Assembly: GCF_024345185.1 (NCBI RefSeq)
Contig: NZ_BROB01000005.1
Span: 48,943-112,942, forward strand
Length of the DNA: 64,000 bases
Direction of reading: 5' to 3'
From: Levilactobacillus humaensis
GTDB lineage: Bacteria > Bacillota > Bacilli > Lactobacillales > Lactobacillaceae
This document shows, piece after piece, positions 54,271-63,053 of the stretch. Every line of letters starts with the position of its first letter. The first letter of the stretch is position 1. The position numbers and the translations under genes are program-made. Below the pieces are notes generated by a model. That model made no database searches and was not told the origin of the DNA. It saw nothing but the letters and a program-made list of their open reading frames with translations.

Positions 54271-55065
54271 TTAGTCTAAATAGAGTTTCTTCAAATCCTT
54301 GATATCCCCGTTGGAGACATTGAGGACATCGTGTAAATAGTCTTGCGTGCCACCGTACTGCGTGTTGATGATCTTCATGGCAGCATCGAAGTAGTCCGCG
54401 TTAACCGTATACAAGGCGCGCATGTTGGTGACAAAGGTCTCGTTCAAGCCTTGTGCCTTGGCCTCGGCGGCCTGACGGTCCACACGAGGGGCGACGGCCT
54501 GATTGGTTAACAGGTAGTCTTGCCGAATGACTTGAGGATCGACGCCTAAGGCACTCATCGCAAAGAAGGCCCCAATTCCGGTCCGATCCTTACCCGCTGT
54601 ACAGTGGAAGAGGACGGACTGGTCGGTTTGATCGTTAGCCAACAGGGTCGCAAAGAAGTCGTGATAGGCGTCTTGGGCGGTCTGCAAGGTAATCATCTGG
54701 CGATAAACGTCCAGCATGTGCAGGTGGCCGGCCTGATCGTTTTTAGAAAAACGGGCAGCTAATTCTTCCTGACTAGCAGAGGCGTCGGTCTCGTCATCGG
54801 CTGGGAAGACCGGCAGAAAACGATAGGTGACACCGGCTGGAACCTTATCGGGGGCTTGGCGTTGCTCATCCTTGGAACGGAAATCAACGTCGGTAATGAC
54901 CCCATAGTCACTGAGGTGTTGTTGGTCAGCGGGGGTGAGATCCGCTAAGCCGGCGGTTCGAACTAATTTATGCCATTTAACGGTGTGCCCATCAATCGTG
55001 GGGTACCCTCCTAATTCGCGGAAGTTAATCCCTCCGGTCACATCCAGCATTCGGTTATTTGTCAT
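54271..55065 (-). CDS. Protein-tyrosine phosphatase
   Basis: 264 residues from ATG 55065, eight bases after AAAGGGTGG; an in-frame start at 55083 lies before that site. The P-loop signature HCTAGKDRTG (C-x5-R) is near the middle, and the start GGINFRELGGYPTIDGHTVK is the N-terminal motif of the bacterial tyrosine/serine phosphatase family (DUF-type dual specificity). It may dephosphorylate tyrosine residues or phosphoinositides. Lactobacilli carry several such genes; the target is not known. No signal peptide. Confidence 0.88.
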   Translation of the reverse strand: MTNNRMLDVTGGINFRELGGYPTIDGHTVKWHKLVRTAGLADLTPADQQHLSDYGVITDVDFRSKDEQRQAPDKVPAGVTYRFLPVFPADDETDASASQEELAARFSKNDQAGHLHMLDVYRQMITLQTAQDAYHDFFATLLANDQTDQSVLFHCTAGKDRTGIGAFFAMSALGVDPQVIRQDYLLTNQAVAPRVDRQAAEAKAQGLNETFVTNMRALYTVNADYFDAAMKIINTQYGGTQDYLHDVLNVSNGDIKDLKKLYLD

Positions 55066-55228
55066 GTGTTCCCACCCTTTCAAATATTGTTTGTTACCCG
55101 TCCCATTCTACCGGTTTTTCAAGAAATTACCTAGTAATTGATTCTGGGGGAGGCGCTTTGACCCCAAACGCTGTATACTGACACTATGAGTTCGGGTCAG
55201 TTTTGCCGTGATGAGGCTGAAAAATTAG

Positions 55229-55413
55229 ATCGCCTACAGCGGTCGAGGGGTGTCATCCTATGAGGCACGCCCGAAGCCAAAGGGCGGTCTTCGGACTCAG
55301 CTTCAAGCCCCACAAGGGGCGTGGGTCTTAAAACTGGCCCATGCTGTAAGACCGGATAAGTCGCCGGCCTAACAGCATCGACATAGGATGACACCCCTCG
55401 ACCGCTTACGGCT
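55229..55413 (-). repeat. Structured intergenic element, copy A
   Basis: Perfect 24-bp inverted arms at 55239-55262 and 55382-55405 enclose about 119 bases. On the minus strand the order is AGCCG edge, arm, GCTG/CAGC helix, an AAG-A-CCCAC/GTGGG-G-CTT helix with an A-G mismatch, and CCGAAG-ACCG...GG-CTTCGG hairpin, then arm and AGGCG edge. The same order occurs in the copies at 55448 and 63175 with compensatory changes. Confidence 0.75.
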
Positions 55414-55447
55414 AAGTTGGCAGGTATCAAGACTTGTCGGCTCACTC

Positions 55448-55620
55448 AGCCGGAGGCCAGCAGACAGAACCCCGTGTCGGTGGTCTTAGTCGAGGTTTTG
55501 TCTCGACTTAGAGCACGGCCAACTTTGAAACTCGGATCTTTCGAGGTTCAAGGTTGCCCTGAAGACCGCTTCTCAGGCTTCAGGTCTGCCTCACAGGGTG
55601 GCGTCTGCTGGCCGCAGGCG
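55448..55620 (+). repeat. Structured intergenic element, copy B
   Basis: Arms GGCCAGCAGAC (55455-55465) and GTCTGCTGGCC (55603-55613), edges AGCCGGAGG and GCAGGCG. The inner helix is GAA-A-CTCG/CGAG-G-TTC (55527-55549), keeping the A-G mismatch although most pairs differ from copies A and C. The last hairpin is CCTGAAG-ACCG...AGG-CTTCAGG. Confidence 0.75.
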
Positions 55621-55687
55621 GTGTATAACACTATAACACGAGAGAGTTTTGAGAATTGATGAAGGTTTAAAGATAAGGGTGATAGTC

Positions 55688-56575
55688 GTGAGTTTGCGTG
55701 GGAAATGGCTACTCTTCAAGACCAAGCATAGTCAACTCAAGCAACAGATGCAGCAGGCATTTTTACAGCCTAGTCGGCGCAACCAAGCCGTTGTTCCCCA
55801 AAAATTTCCGGCTAATATTGTTACTAAGGAACGGACTATTTTTGGTGGCCGTCTCTTGACTGCGGGTTCCGGTGCCCCACAACCCCAACACATCATGTTA
55901 TTTCATGGTGGGGCGTATACGATGGAGGGCACCACGAGTCACCGGCAAATGATGGTGTCTCTGATTGAACAGGCCAACGTGCGGATAACCTATGTGGATT
56001 ATCCCTTGGTTCCGGAAGCCACGGTTGAGGAAACCGTGGTGTTTGTCATGAACGTTTATAGCTATTTGCTCGCCCAGTACCCAGACGATGAATTCTTTCT
56101 AATGGGGGATTCCGCCGGGGGTGGCTTGGCGTTAACGTTACTGCAACAATTAGCGTTGCACGACGAGCCAATGCCGGCCGGGACCATTTTGATTTCGCCG
56201 TGGACCGACTTGAGCATGATGAATCCTGATTTAACGGCCGCAGCCAAGCACGACCCATTTCTGACCTTGGAAACTTTAAAACGGATTGGGTACGAGTATG
56301 CGGGTAAGTATCCGGTCACGGATCCCTTGGTCAGTCCCATCTATGGCAACTTCGATCACTTAGGCAAGATCAAGTTGTATTTTGGCACGAATGAGTTACT
56401 TCAGGCTGATGATGAGCGACTCTTGCAAAAGCTCTCGGCCGCAGAGGGCACGCCCTTTACCGCGCACGTCATGGCGTCCATGCTTCATGATTATATTCTC
56501 TGGCCGCACTTGCCGGAGACCAAGCGGACGTTGAAAGAGATTAAACAGTTTGTACTGACGGGAAAACTAAATTAA
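55688..56575 (+). CDS. Alpha/beta hydrolase, hormone-sensitive lipase-like esterase
   Basis: 295 residues from GTG 55688, seven bases after AAGGG; the frame is open further up but without a site. The HSL-family oxyanion motif HGGAY (in LFHGGAYTMEG) and the nucleophile elbow GDSAGGGLAL are intact, and late Asp (NELLQADDERLL) and His (MLHDYILWP) complete the triad. It likely hydrolyses short-chain esters in the cytoplasm. It lies right after structured element B and is followed 13 bases after its stop by structured element D. Confidence 0.85.
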   Translation: MSLRGKWLLFKTKHSQLKQQMQQAFLQPSRRNQAVVPQKFPANIVTKERTIFGGRLLTAGSGAPQPQHIMLFHGGAYTMEGTTSHRQMMVSLIEQANVRITYVDYPLVPEATVEETVVFVMNVYSYLLAQYPDDEFFLMGDSAGGGLALTLLQQLALHDEPMPAGTILISPWTDLSMMNPDLTAAAKHDPFLTLETLKRIGYEYAGKYPVTDPLVSPIYGNFDHLGKIKLYFGTNELLQADDERLLQKLSAAEGTPFTAHVMASMLHDYILWPHLPETKRTLKEIKQFVLTGKLN

Positions 56576-56588
56576 CACAAACAAAGAG

Positions 56589-56699
56589 AGTGTGACAAAA
56601 GGCGGTTAGTCAATGAGCATTAACGTCGATAGACGAATAATCCCGGTTTTGGATTGTTTGTCTATCGGGGTTAAGCGGAGTTGACTGCCTTTTGTCACA
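56589..56699 (+). repeat. 3'-end structured element, copy D
   Basis: 14-bp outer stem GTGTGACAAAAGGC / GCCTTTTGTCACAC, second stem AGTCAA/TTGACT, third CGATAGAC/GTCTATCG, apical AATCC/GGATT. It starts 13 bases after the esterase stop codon. It matches element E after glpK with compensatory changes in the first three stems. Confidence 0.75.
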
Positions 56700-56726
56700 C
56701 GTTTCGACTATAGACGTTCGGAGCGA

Positions 56727-56763
56727 AAGAAGGGCCTGAGACTTTTGTCTCAGGCCCTTCTTC
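56727..56763. terminator. Bidirectional terminator
   Basis: GAAGGGCCTGAGAC-TTTT-GTCTCAGGCCCTTC, a perfect 14-bp stem. Confidence 0.9.
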
Positions 56764-56775
56764 GATCAAATTTAG

Positions 56776-57432
56776 TTAGACATCAATGTGGTGCTTCAGT
56801 CGAGGGAAGACGTGGAAGTCCGCCCAGGCCATGACGATCCCTTGGGTAATGAGCGCCCAGACTGTCCCGAAGCCGATCGCGTGTAGGTCACCGGTAAATA
56901 GGTAGGACAACACGATAATCGTGAGAGGTGGTAGGTAGCTTACCCATTGGGCCAGAACTGCCGACCCCCGCAGGTACTTAAATCGCAGGATGTAGGCCAG
57001 GTCGTCGTTGGGATGCATGATGATATTGCATCGTTGATAGATCGACACGGCGAAGGCAACCCCGAAGAGGCCAATGATATCGACAATGATGCGGCCGGTC
57101 AGGTTGAGTTGATTGACGCCCAGCCAGTTCCAGAAGTAGCCAAACCATTCAACCAGGTAGCTAAAGGGCAGGATGTACAGCAGGTTGGACACGAAGCGGC
57201 GTCGGTCGAATTTACCTAACAGAACCTGATTCAACAGCGTCACAGCAATCCCATATAGGAAAAGGGTCGTTCCCAGTGGCACGTGAATCCAGTTCGACAG
57301 GTTGACCGATGACCCGGTCCAGACGGCACTTCCCAGGTTAGTAGAGATGGTGAGCGCGTTTGCGGCAGAGTTCAATAGGATAGAAAGCCCTAAAAAACGC
57401 ATTCGTTGGCCGTAATCCTTCATCTTTGCCAC
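56776..57432 (-). CDS. YczE/YitT-type membrane protein
   Basis: 218 residues, about five to six membrane segments. MRFLGLSILLNSAANALTISTNLGSAVWTG at the start and RCNIIMHPNDDLAYILRF in the middle match the YczE/YyaS family of integral membrane proteins. The role is unknown; some relatives lie near surfactin or stress genes. The start GTG at 57432 is seven bases after GAGAGGG, with an ATG at 57423 as alternative. Single gene, with a terminator at its end. Confidence 0.75.
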   Translation of the reverse strand: MAKMKDYGQRMRFLGLSILLNSAANALTISTNLGSAVWTGSSVNLSNWIHVPLGTTLFLYGIAVTLLNQVLLGKFDRRRFVSNLLYILPFSYLVEWFGYFWNWLGVNQLNLTGRIIVDIIGLFGVAFAVSIYQRCNIIMHPNDDLAYILRFKYLRGSAVLAQWVSYLPPLTIIVLSYLFTGDLHAIGFGTVWALITQGIVMAWADFHVFPRLKHHIDV

Positions 57433-57510
57433 AAGCTCACCCTCTCCTAATTCAGTCTACTTACCAGTGTAGAGGAAGTTGCGGCGAAGTGAAAGCCCTT
57501 TACTGTAATT

Positions 57511-58245
57511 TTACAATTTAGGGGTACGCTTGGCAGCGCGTTGGATGAAGTTGACGAAGATCTGGCGGGATTCTTCGTGATGTTTGTACATGTTTTCCGG
57601 ATGCCACTGCACGGCCACGATCTGGTCGCTATTGGTGGATTCCAGGGCTTCGATGACTTGGTCGTCGGCCTTGGCGATGGCGGTCAGCGTCGGGGCCACG
57701 TCTTTGACAGCCTGATGGTGCCGGGAGTTAACGTAGGGCCGCACACCCATCAGGTCACTTAGGATACTAGTGGGGTCGACAGTGATGTGGTGGCTGGGTT
57801 GGTTACCCATGGCGGCTTGACTGTGTTTTAACTCGGCAGTTGGATCTTCGCTGAGGTCCTGGTAGAGTGTCCCACCGAGGCCGACGTTAATCAGTTGGAG
57901 ACCACGACAGATGCCGAGAATCGCCTTGTTTTGTGCGACGGATTGGCGCAACAGTTCGATTTCAAAGAGGTCACGCTTCCGGTAGGTCTTGCCTAGCCGC
58001 AAGTGAGGTTCTTCATTGTAGAAGGTGGGGTCGACGTCGAATCCACCGAGAAAGGCCACGCCATCAAATAATGGCAGGTAATCCGCGACGTCGCCGGGAT
58101 CGACGCTAGGAAGAATGATCGGTAAACCACCAGCTTTGACGATGGCCTCGACGGCGGGTCGGGGGGCAAAGGCGGCGTTTCGTTCGTTAATAATATTGGT
58201 AGCCTCGTCGAGGGTGTCGGCGGGTAAAGCAATTCGTGGGCGCAT
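57511..58245 (-). CDS. Class I glutamine amidotransferase-like gamma-glutamyl hydrolase (peptidase C26)
   Basis: 244 residues from ATG 58245, eight to nine bases after AAAGGAAG; a longer in-frame extension has no ribosome site. The catalytic Cys is in GICRGLQLINVGLGG and the His-Glu pair in VAVQWHPE. AFLGGFDVDPTFYNEEPH fits PuuD-like gamma-glutamyl-GABA hydrolases. It would cut gamma-glutamyl amide bonds of small compounds in the cytoplasm. No puu genes are near, so the true substrate is open. Confidence 0.88.
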   Translation of the reverse strand: MRPRIALPADTLDEATNIINERNAAFAPRPAVEAIVKAGGLPIILPSVDPGDVADYLPLFDGVAFLGGFDVDPTFYNEEPHLRLGKTYRKRDLFEIELLRQSVAQNKAILGICRGLQLINVGLGGTLYQDLSEDPTAELKHSQAAMGNQPSHHITVDPTSILSDLMGVRPYVNSRHHQAVKDVAPTLTAIAKADDQVIEALESTNSDQIVAVQWHPENMYKHHEESRQIFVNFIQRAAKRTPKL

Positions 58246-58403
58246 GGCGTCGCTTCCTTTCAGACAGTTGTTTAACGCCCAGTATACCCACTTGATCAGG
58301 CGTTTGTCATCATTGTGTTGCCTAACCTTGACGAAATAGTTCACAAAATCTCGGATTAATCTTATAGTAGAGAGGTGGAATAAAATAAAGCGAGGTAAAC
58401 AAG

Positions 58404-58649
58404 ATGACAGAACGGCAATTGATTCAAGAAATTTTGAATTCCGAAGCGGTTGAATACAGCTTTGAAAACGTCGATGAAGATTCTAGGGAATACACGCTTT
58501 TATTAAAGAAACAAGACAAAGACGTGCGGCCAATCGAAACACTCAACGAAGAGATCAAGAAGTACTTCCAGAGTGCCAACTTCGATTATCATGAAGACAT
58601 CAATCCTGATGGCGACGGTGATATCCGTTTGGTCATCAAGCGGAGCTAA
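58404..58649 (+). CDS. Small conserved-looking protein, unknown
   Basis: 81 residues, acidic and with a regular alpha-beta pattern (TERQLIQEILNSEAVEYSF, YTLLLKKQDKDV, RPIETLNEEIKKYF, DIRLVIKRS). No known motif or membrane segment. A GCGAGG-type ribosome site precedes the ATG and codon use is like that of neighbours, so it is likely a real gene. It reads toward the endonuclease III-like gene 73 bases away and may share its transcript. Confidence 0.7.
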   Translation: MTERQLIQEILNSEAVEYSFENVDEDSREYTLLLKKQDKDVRPIETLNEEIKKYFQSANFDYHEDINPDGDGDIRLVIKRS

Positions 58650-58722
58650 GCGTCACAGAATAAGAAGTTAATGGCCGGTCACTCAGGTGGCTGACCTTTT
58701 TGTTTGGAAAGGAGATCCGCAC

Positions 58723-59370
58723 ATGACTCTAATGGAACTCTATCATTTGATGGCCAAAGAAATGGGGCCTCAACCGTGGCTTCGGCCAGGGACGCCGTGG
58801 GCGGAGACGCCGGTGGAAATCATGCTAGGGGCGATTCTGGTTCAGAATACGAACTGGCGTAACGTAGAACCATCGTTGATTAAGATCAAGGCCGCCACGC
58901 AATTCGAACCGGCTAAGTTACGGACGTATACGCCAGAAACCCTGGTGCCATTGATTCAGAGCAGTGGGTTCTACCATCGCAAGAGCGAGGCTATTTTGGC
59001 GCTGGCCGCTTGGCTGGGAACCGCTAACGATGACCTAACGGCACTGCGCCAACGCGACGGGGCTAGCCTACGCCAGGATCTCTTGGCGATCACCGGAATT
59101 GGCAATGAAACGGCCGACTATATTTTGATGTACACGCTGGATCATGGGACTTTCATGGTGGATACCTATGCCCGCCGACTCTTTACGTGGTTGGGCGCGA
59201 CCATGCCCAAGACCTATCCGGCCTTTCAACGCAAGGTGCTCCCACAGCTGGCCTTTACCCTGACGGATTTTCAAGAATTTCATGCGTTGATCGATGAATT
59301 TGGTAAACGAATTAAGTCCTCAGCAGATTTCGAACAATCCTTCTTAGCGGGTCAACATCTTAGTATTTAA
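58723..59370 (+). CDS. Endonuclease III-like HhH-GPD protein without iron-sulphur cluster
   Basis: 215 residues from ATG 58723, nine bases after AAAGGAG. The helix-hairpin-helix LLAITGIGNETADYIL and the catalytic-type Asp in FMVDTYARRLF are seen. The C-terminal part contains no cysteines, so the [4Fe-4S] cluster of classic Nth is missing, as in a known subgroup. The Lys of bifunctional glycosylase/lyases at the hairpin is replaced (GIGNETADY). It probably acts in base excision repair, with an unknown lesion. Confidence 0.82.
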   Translation: MTLMELYHLMAKEMGPQPWLRPGTPWAETPVEIMLGAILVQNTNWRNVEPSLIKIKAATQFEPAKLRTYTPETLVPLIQSSGFYHRKSEAILALAAWLGTANDDLTALRQRDGASLRQDLLAITGIGNETADYILMYTLDHGTFMVDTYARRLFTWLGATMPKTYPAFQRKVLPQLAFTLTDFQEFHALIDEFGKRIKSSADFEQSFLAGQHLSI

Positions 59371-59456
59371 AGCTTAAGAATCTGCCAAATCTAGCCGTGG
59401 GTGGGCAAAATCTGCGGGATTTGGCGGGGAACATGCTATGATTAGTGCATTGAAAT

Positions 59457-59470
59457 TGAAACCGCTTTCG
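59457..59470 (+). promoter_or_regulatory. cre-like site before glpK
   Basis: TGAAACCGCTTTCG fits the catabolite-responsive element except for the last base. A TGC-TATGAT extended -10 lies at 59434-59442, just upstream, so CcpA binding would act as a block. Confidence 0.55.
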
Positions 59471-59507
59471 ATTTTAGCGGTGTTTTAGTTGGAGGGAGAC
59501 ATTACAT

Positions 59508-61022
59508 ATGGCATTAAAACAGCCAGAAAATTACCTCTTGGCGATTGACCAAGGGACTAGTAGCACCCGAGCACTTATCTTCGATCATACCGGCCGTAAG
59601 GTTATCGAGGCCTATAAGGAAGTTCCCCAATACTATCCGCATACGGGTTGGGTTGAATCCGACGCCAATGAAATTTGGAACAGTGTTCTGTCGGTGATTG
59701 CTAGCGCCCTGATCGACGCCTCCATTCACCCCGAAAACATCGAGGCCATTGGAATTAGTAGCCAACGGGAAACCACGATCGTTTGGGACAAGGTTACCGG
59801 CGAACCGATCTATCACGCCATTGGTTGGCAAAGTCAACAGACGGCGTCGATGGCCAAGGACCTGGTTGCGGCGGGTAAAGCCGAAGCGATCAAGGATAAG
59901 ACCGGACTCGTGGTTGATGCTTACTTCAGTGCCACCAAGGTTCGTTGGATTCTCGACCACGTTCCTGGGGCCCAGGAGCGCGCTGAGAACGGTGACCTGT
60001 TATTTGGGACCGTTGACAGTTGGTTAGCTTGGAAACTCTCTGGTGGAAAGATTCATGTCACCGACTACAGTAATGCTAGCCGGACCATGCTCTTTAACAT
60101 CCATGAGTTGAAGTGGGATACGGATATTTTGAACTGGCTCAACATTCCAGCAGCCATGTTGCCAACGGTGAAGTCCAGTTCCGAAGTCTATGGGGTGACC
60201 CAGAACTTCCAGTTCTACGGAGTGGAGGTGCCAATCGCCGGTATTATCGGTGACCAATCGGCCGCACTCTTGGGGCAACTGGCCATCGAACCCGGTAAGG
60301 TGAAGAACACCTATGGGGATGGGGCCTTCGTCATGATGAATACCGGGAAGGAACCGCAAACCTCCGAGCATAACTTGTTGACGACGATTGCTTACAAGAT
60401 GAATGGCGAAGTTACCTACGCCCTCGAAGGGTCAATTCTGGTGGCCGGTACCGCGTTGGCCTGGCTACACGAAAGCATGCAGATTATCAGCAACGTGCCG
60501 GAATCCCGCCAGGCGGCGATGGCTTCCACGGATAACGACGAAGTTTACGTGGTGCCAGCCTTTAACGGACTCGGAGCGCCTTACTGGGATCCTGATGCCA
60601 AAGGGGCCGTCTTCGGTCTCTCTCGGGGAACCAATCGAAATGATTTCGTGAAGGCAACGCTCCAGTCGATTGCCTACCAGACACGAGACGTTCTCCATAC
60701 CATGAAGCAGGATACCGGGATTGATATCTCGGAATTGATGGCCGATGGTGGGGCCTCACGGAACCGCTACCTGATGCAGTTCCAAGCCGATATCTTGGCA
60801 ACTCCCGTCCAACGGGCGGCCGATGAAGAGACAACTGCCATGGGAGCCGCCATTGCGGCTGGCTTAGCGGTGGGCTTCTGGCAGAGTCTCGACGAGATTA
60901 AGGAAATCCGAAGTGCTGGACGTTTATTCACGCCGAACATGGCTGAAGATCGCCGGGCACGGTTGTACGCCGGCTGGCAACAGGCCGTGGCGGCAACTCG
61001 AGCTTTTAAACCTGATTTATAA
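59508..61022 (+). CDS. glpK: Glycerol kinase
   Basis: 504 residues, FGGY family. It has [20 protein letters not shown] at the start, the substrate region [14 protein letters not shown] and [27 protein letters not shown], and the late [20 protein letters not shown]. It makes glycerol-3-phosphate. At the place where enterococcal/Bacillus GlpK carry the histidine phosphorylated by HPr (a HFYG segment before EVPIAG), this protein has Gln235 in [13 protein letters not shown], so activation by the sugar phosphotransferase system is probably lost. A strong GGAGGGAG ribosome site lies upstream. Seven bases after the stop, structured element E begins. Confidence 0.93.
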   Translation: MALKQPENYLLAIDQGTSSTRALIFDHTGRKVIEAYKEVPQYYPHTGWVESDANEIWNSVLSVIASALIDASIHPENIEAIGISSQRETTIVWDKVTGEPIYHAIGWQSQQTASMAKDLVAAGKAEAIKDKTGLVVDAYFSATKVRWILDHVPGAQERAENGDLLFGTVDSWLAWKLSGGKIHVTDYSNASRTMLFNIHELKWDTDILNWLNIPAAMLPTVKSSSEVYGVTQNFQFYGVEVPIAGIIGDQSAALLGQLAIEPGKVKNTYGDGAFVMMNTGKEPQTSEHNLLTTIAYKMNGEVTYALEGSILVAGTALAWLHESMQIISNVPESRQAAMASTDNDEVYVVPAFNGLGAPYWDPDAKGAVFGLSRGTNRNDFVKATLQSIAYQTRDVLHTMKQDTGIDISELMADGGASRNRYLMQFQADILATPVQRAADEETTAMGAAIAAGLAVGFWQSLDEIKEIRSAGRLFTPNMAEDRRARLYAGWQQAVAATRAFKPDL

Positions 61023-61029
61023 AATAAGA

Positions 61030-61140
61030 GTGCGACGAAAGGCGGTTAGCTGGCGAGCATTAAGGCTGATAACCGGATAATCCTGGTCTTGGATTATTTG
61101 GTTATCAGGTTTAAGCGGAGCCAGCTGCCTTTTGTCGCAC
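61030..61140 (+). repeat. 3'-end structured element, copy E
   Basis: Stem 1 GTGCGACGAAAGGC / GCCTTTTGTCGCAC, stem 2 AGCTGGC/GCCAGCT, stem 3 CTGATAACC/GGTTATCAG, apical AATCC/GGATT. It has the same order and connecting sequences (GGTTAG, GAGCATTAA, TTAAGCGGAG) as copy D at 56589. Confidence 0.75.
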
Positions 61141-61169
61141 GTTTCAGCTAGATAAGATTGCAGATTAAA

Positions 61170-61208
61170 AATAACCGTTAGGGATCGACACGATCCCTAA
61201 CGGTTATT
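61170..61208. terminator. Bidirectional terminator
   Basis: AATAACCGTTAGGGATCG-ACA-CGATCCCTAACGGTTATT, a perfect 18-bp stem between convergent glpK and the DUF368 gene. Confidence 0.9.
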
Positions 61209-61212
61209 TGAT

Positions 61213-62070
61213 CTATTTGTATTTTTCTTCCAATTGACTCATCCAGTACCCCAAGGCAATGCCAGCCACAAGGGCCGCCGCACTAGCCAGCAAGGTTCCG
61301 GTAGTCGCGCCCGCATAAGAGATACTTTCCGCGGCGTGGCTGTTGGGAATTAGGATCAGGATGGTACTGGCCACCACGATTCCCAGAATGAAGTGATACA
61401 CGCGCGAGTGAAAGCGGTGGATCAGGTAGTCCATTCCCTTAGAGAAAAGGGCCATCGAGAGAATTCCCCCGAGGGCGATGGGCAGGTACACGCCGAGGAG
61501 GTCGAAGTTCTTGAAGCCCGTTAGCATGGGCGTGAAGAGCCCGAGAATCAGTAACAGGTTAGAGGGGCTCAGTCCGGGCACCAGGACACCTAAGGCAATC
61601 AGGGCACCAGCCACCATGAAGCCCCCGAAGTTCGCGGGCAGTGGACCGAAGAGATCGCTCATGAAGCACAAGAGCCCGCCACTAATAATCAGTGTGGCGA
61701 AGAACCAGACCAGGTCGATGCCATCGCGCGGGGTCTTAGAACTGGCCGTTTGCGTCAATGCCGGGAGGGTCCCAATGATGGCCCCGGCGAAGCCCCAGAG
61801 GACGACAACTTGGGCATGCGCTAAGAGGAATTCTAGCGGGGCCGACAACAAGGCAATCCCAACGATACCACCGATGCCGACCGGAACGAAGTACCAGAAG
61901 TCGCGTTTGAAATTTTGTCGAAAGTGGGCCATGAAGCCGAGTAGTCGTTCATAAATACCCAGGATGGCGGCGAGAACCCCACCGGATACTCCGGGGAGGA
62001 TAAAACCTAACGCAATAATCACGCCCTTGAAAAATCGTTTCATTGGGGTGTCGGATCGAGTTGTTGGCAT
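61213..62070 (-). CDS. DUF368 membrane protein (PopT-type undecaprenyl-phosphate transporter)
   Basis: 285 residues with about eight membrane segments. The start ALGFILPGVSGGVLAAILGIYERLL and the second inverted-repeat-like copy GALIALGVLVPGLSPSNLLLILGLF are the paired re-entrant PGxSGG/PGxSPS motifs of DUF368. DUF368 proteins of Gram-positive bacteria have been shown to recycle undecaprenyl phosphate across the membrane for cell-wall synthesis. AAAGGAG lies eight bases before the ATG. The gene ends in the shared terminator with glpK. Confidence 0.85.
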   Translation of the reverse strand: MPTTRSDTPMKRFFKGVIIALGFILPGVSGGVLAAILGIYERLLGFMAHFRQNFKRDFWYFVPVGIGGIVGIALLSAPLEFLLAHAQVVVLWGFAGAIIGTLPALTQTASSKTPRDGIDLVWFFATLIISGGLLCFMSDLFGPLPANFGGFMVAGALIALGVLVPGLSPSNLLLILGLFTPMLTGFKNFDLLGVYLPIALGGILSMALFSKGMDYLIHRFHSRVYHFILGIVVASTILILIPNSHAAESISYAGATTGTLLASAAALVAGIALGYWMSQLEEKYK

Positions 62071-62196
62071 ATGGCTCTCCTTTTATGTGAGTCAGTCGTT
62101 AGCTTTCAAATTAGCAAATCCCACTGGAAAAGGCAACTAAATCAGAATGTTGGGTCAAAACCTTAAGGATAATTTGAAAAAAGTGAGTAAGTTGTC

Positions 62197-62227
62197 TTGA
62201 CTTAGAGTAACTCTAAGCAGGTAGACT
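62197..62227 (+). promoter_or_regulatory. MerR-type promoter with 19-bp spacer
   Basis: TTGACT (62197-62202) and TAGACT (62222-62227) are 19 bases apart, too far for normal use. The spacer holds the palindrome CTTAGAGTAACTCTAAG (62201-62217). This is the layout of MerR-family activators, and the sequence is like the AdhR/NmlR class that answers to reactive aldehydes. No merR gene is in the window. Confidence 0.75.
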
Positions 62228-62260
62228 GTGCCTATTCAATCAGATAGGAGCGATTTATAA

Positions 62261-63004
62261 ATGACAGTCAAAGACAAAGTAGTTGTAATTACGGGCGCTT
62301 CTTCCGGCATTGGCGAGGCCACTGCCAAGCTGCTTGCCAGCAATGGGGCCAAGGTGGTGCTCGGTGCTCGTCGTGAAGAACGCCTGCAAACCCTAGTTGA
62401 TGAGATTAAGGCCGCTGGTGGTCAAGCCACTTACCAGGTGACTGATGTGCGGGATGCTGCCGAGGTACAAGGCTTAGTCGACCTGGCACAGGCCACGTTT
62501 GGCGGGCTGGACGTCATCTTCAACAATGCCGGTATCATGCCAAGCTCTCCCATCAGTGCGCTTCACGTTCAGGAGTGGAATGACATGATCGACATTAACC
62601 TCCGCGGGGTTCTCAACGGGGTCGCAGCGGTTATGCCAACCTTTACGAAACAGAAACACGGACAAATTGTGACGACGTCTTCCGTTGCTGGGATTAAGAG
62701 TTTCCCGGGTTCCGGGGTCTACGGGGCCACGAAATTTGCCGTTCGTAACTTGATGGAAGTTATCCGCATGGAGAGTGCGCAAGAGGGGACCAACATCCGG
62801 ACGGCCACGCTTTACCCAGCAGCCATCAACACGGAACTTCTCCACACCATTACTGACCAGGATGCCAAGCAAGGCATGGATCAGCTGTACGACGCTGTCG
62901 GAATTACCCCCGATGCCATTGCCCGTGTAGTTAACTTTGCTATCGACCAACCAGCCGAAGTCAATGTTAATGAATTTACGATTTACCCGACGAAACAAGC
63001 CTAA
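62261..63004 (+). CDS. Short-chain dehydrogenase/reductase
   Basis: 247 residues, classical SDR. The cofactor motif is TGASSGIGEA near residue 12, NNAGIM near 89, catalytic Ser in VTTSSVAG and Tyr-x3-Lys in YGATKFAV. It reduces or oxidises an unknown carbonyl/alcohol with NAD(P)H. The upstream promoter with a 19-base spacer fits aldehyde- or electrophile-responsive control, suggesting a detoxifying role. TAGGAG lies eight to nine bases before the ATG. It ends before a strong terminator. Confidence 0.9.
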   Translation: MTVKDKVVVITGASSGIGEATAKLLASNGAKVVLGARREERLQTLVDEIKAAGGQATYQVTDVRDAAEVQGLVDLAQATFGGLDVIFNNAGIMPSSPISALHVQEWNDMIDINLRGVLNGVAAVMPTFTKQKHGQIVTTSSVAGIKSFPGSGVYGATKFAVRNLMEVIRMESAQEGTNIRTATLYPAAINTELLHTITDQDAKQGMDQLYDAVGITPDAIARVVNFAIDQPAEVNVNEFTIYPTKQA

Positions 63005-63015
63005 GTTATGGTTTT

Positions 63016-63053
63016 AAAAGACCCGCGATCTAGAGAAGATCACGGGTCTTTTT
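63016..63053 (+). terminator. Terminator after SDR gene
   Basis: AAAAGACCCGCGATCT pairs with GATCACGGGTCTTTTT across a short loop. Confidence 0.85.

Noticed and set aside
55140..55687. Protein-coding frames in the repeat region
   Set aside because: Short frames there lack ribosome sites and cross self-complementary arms; the inverted-repeat structure accounts for the sequence.
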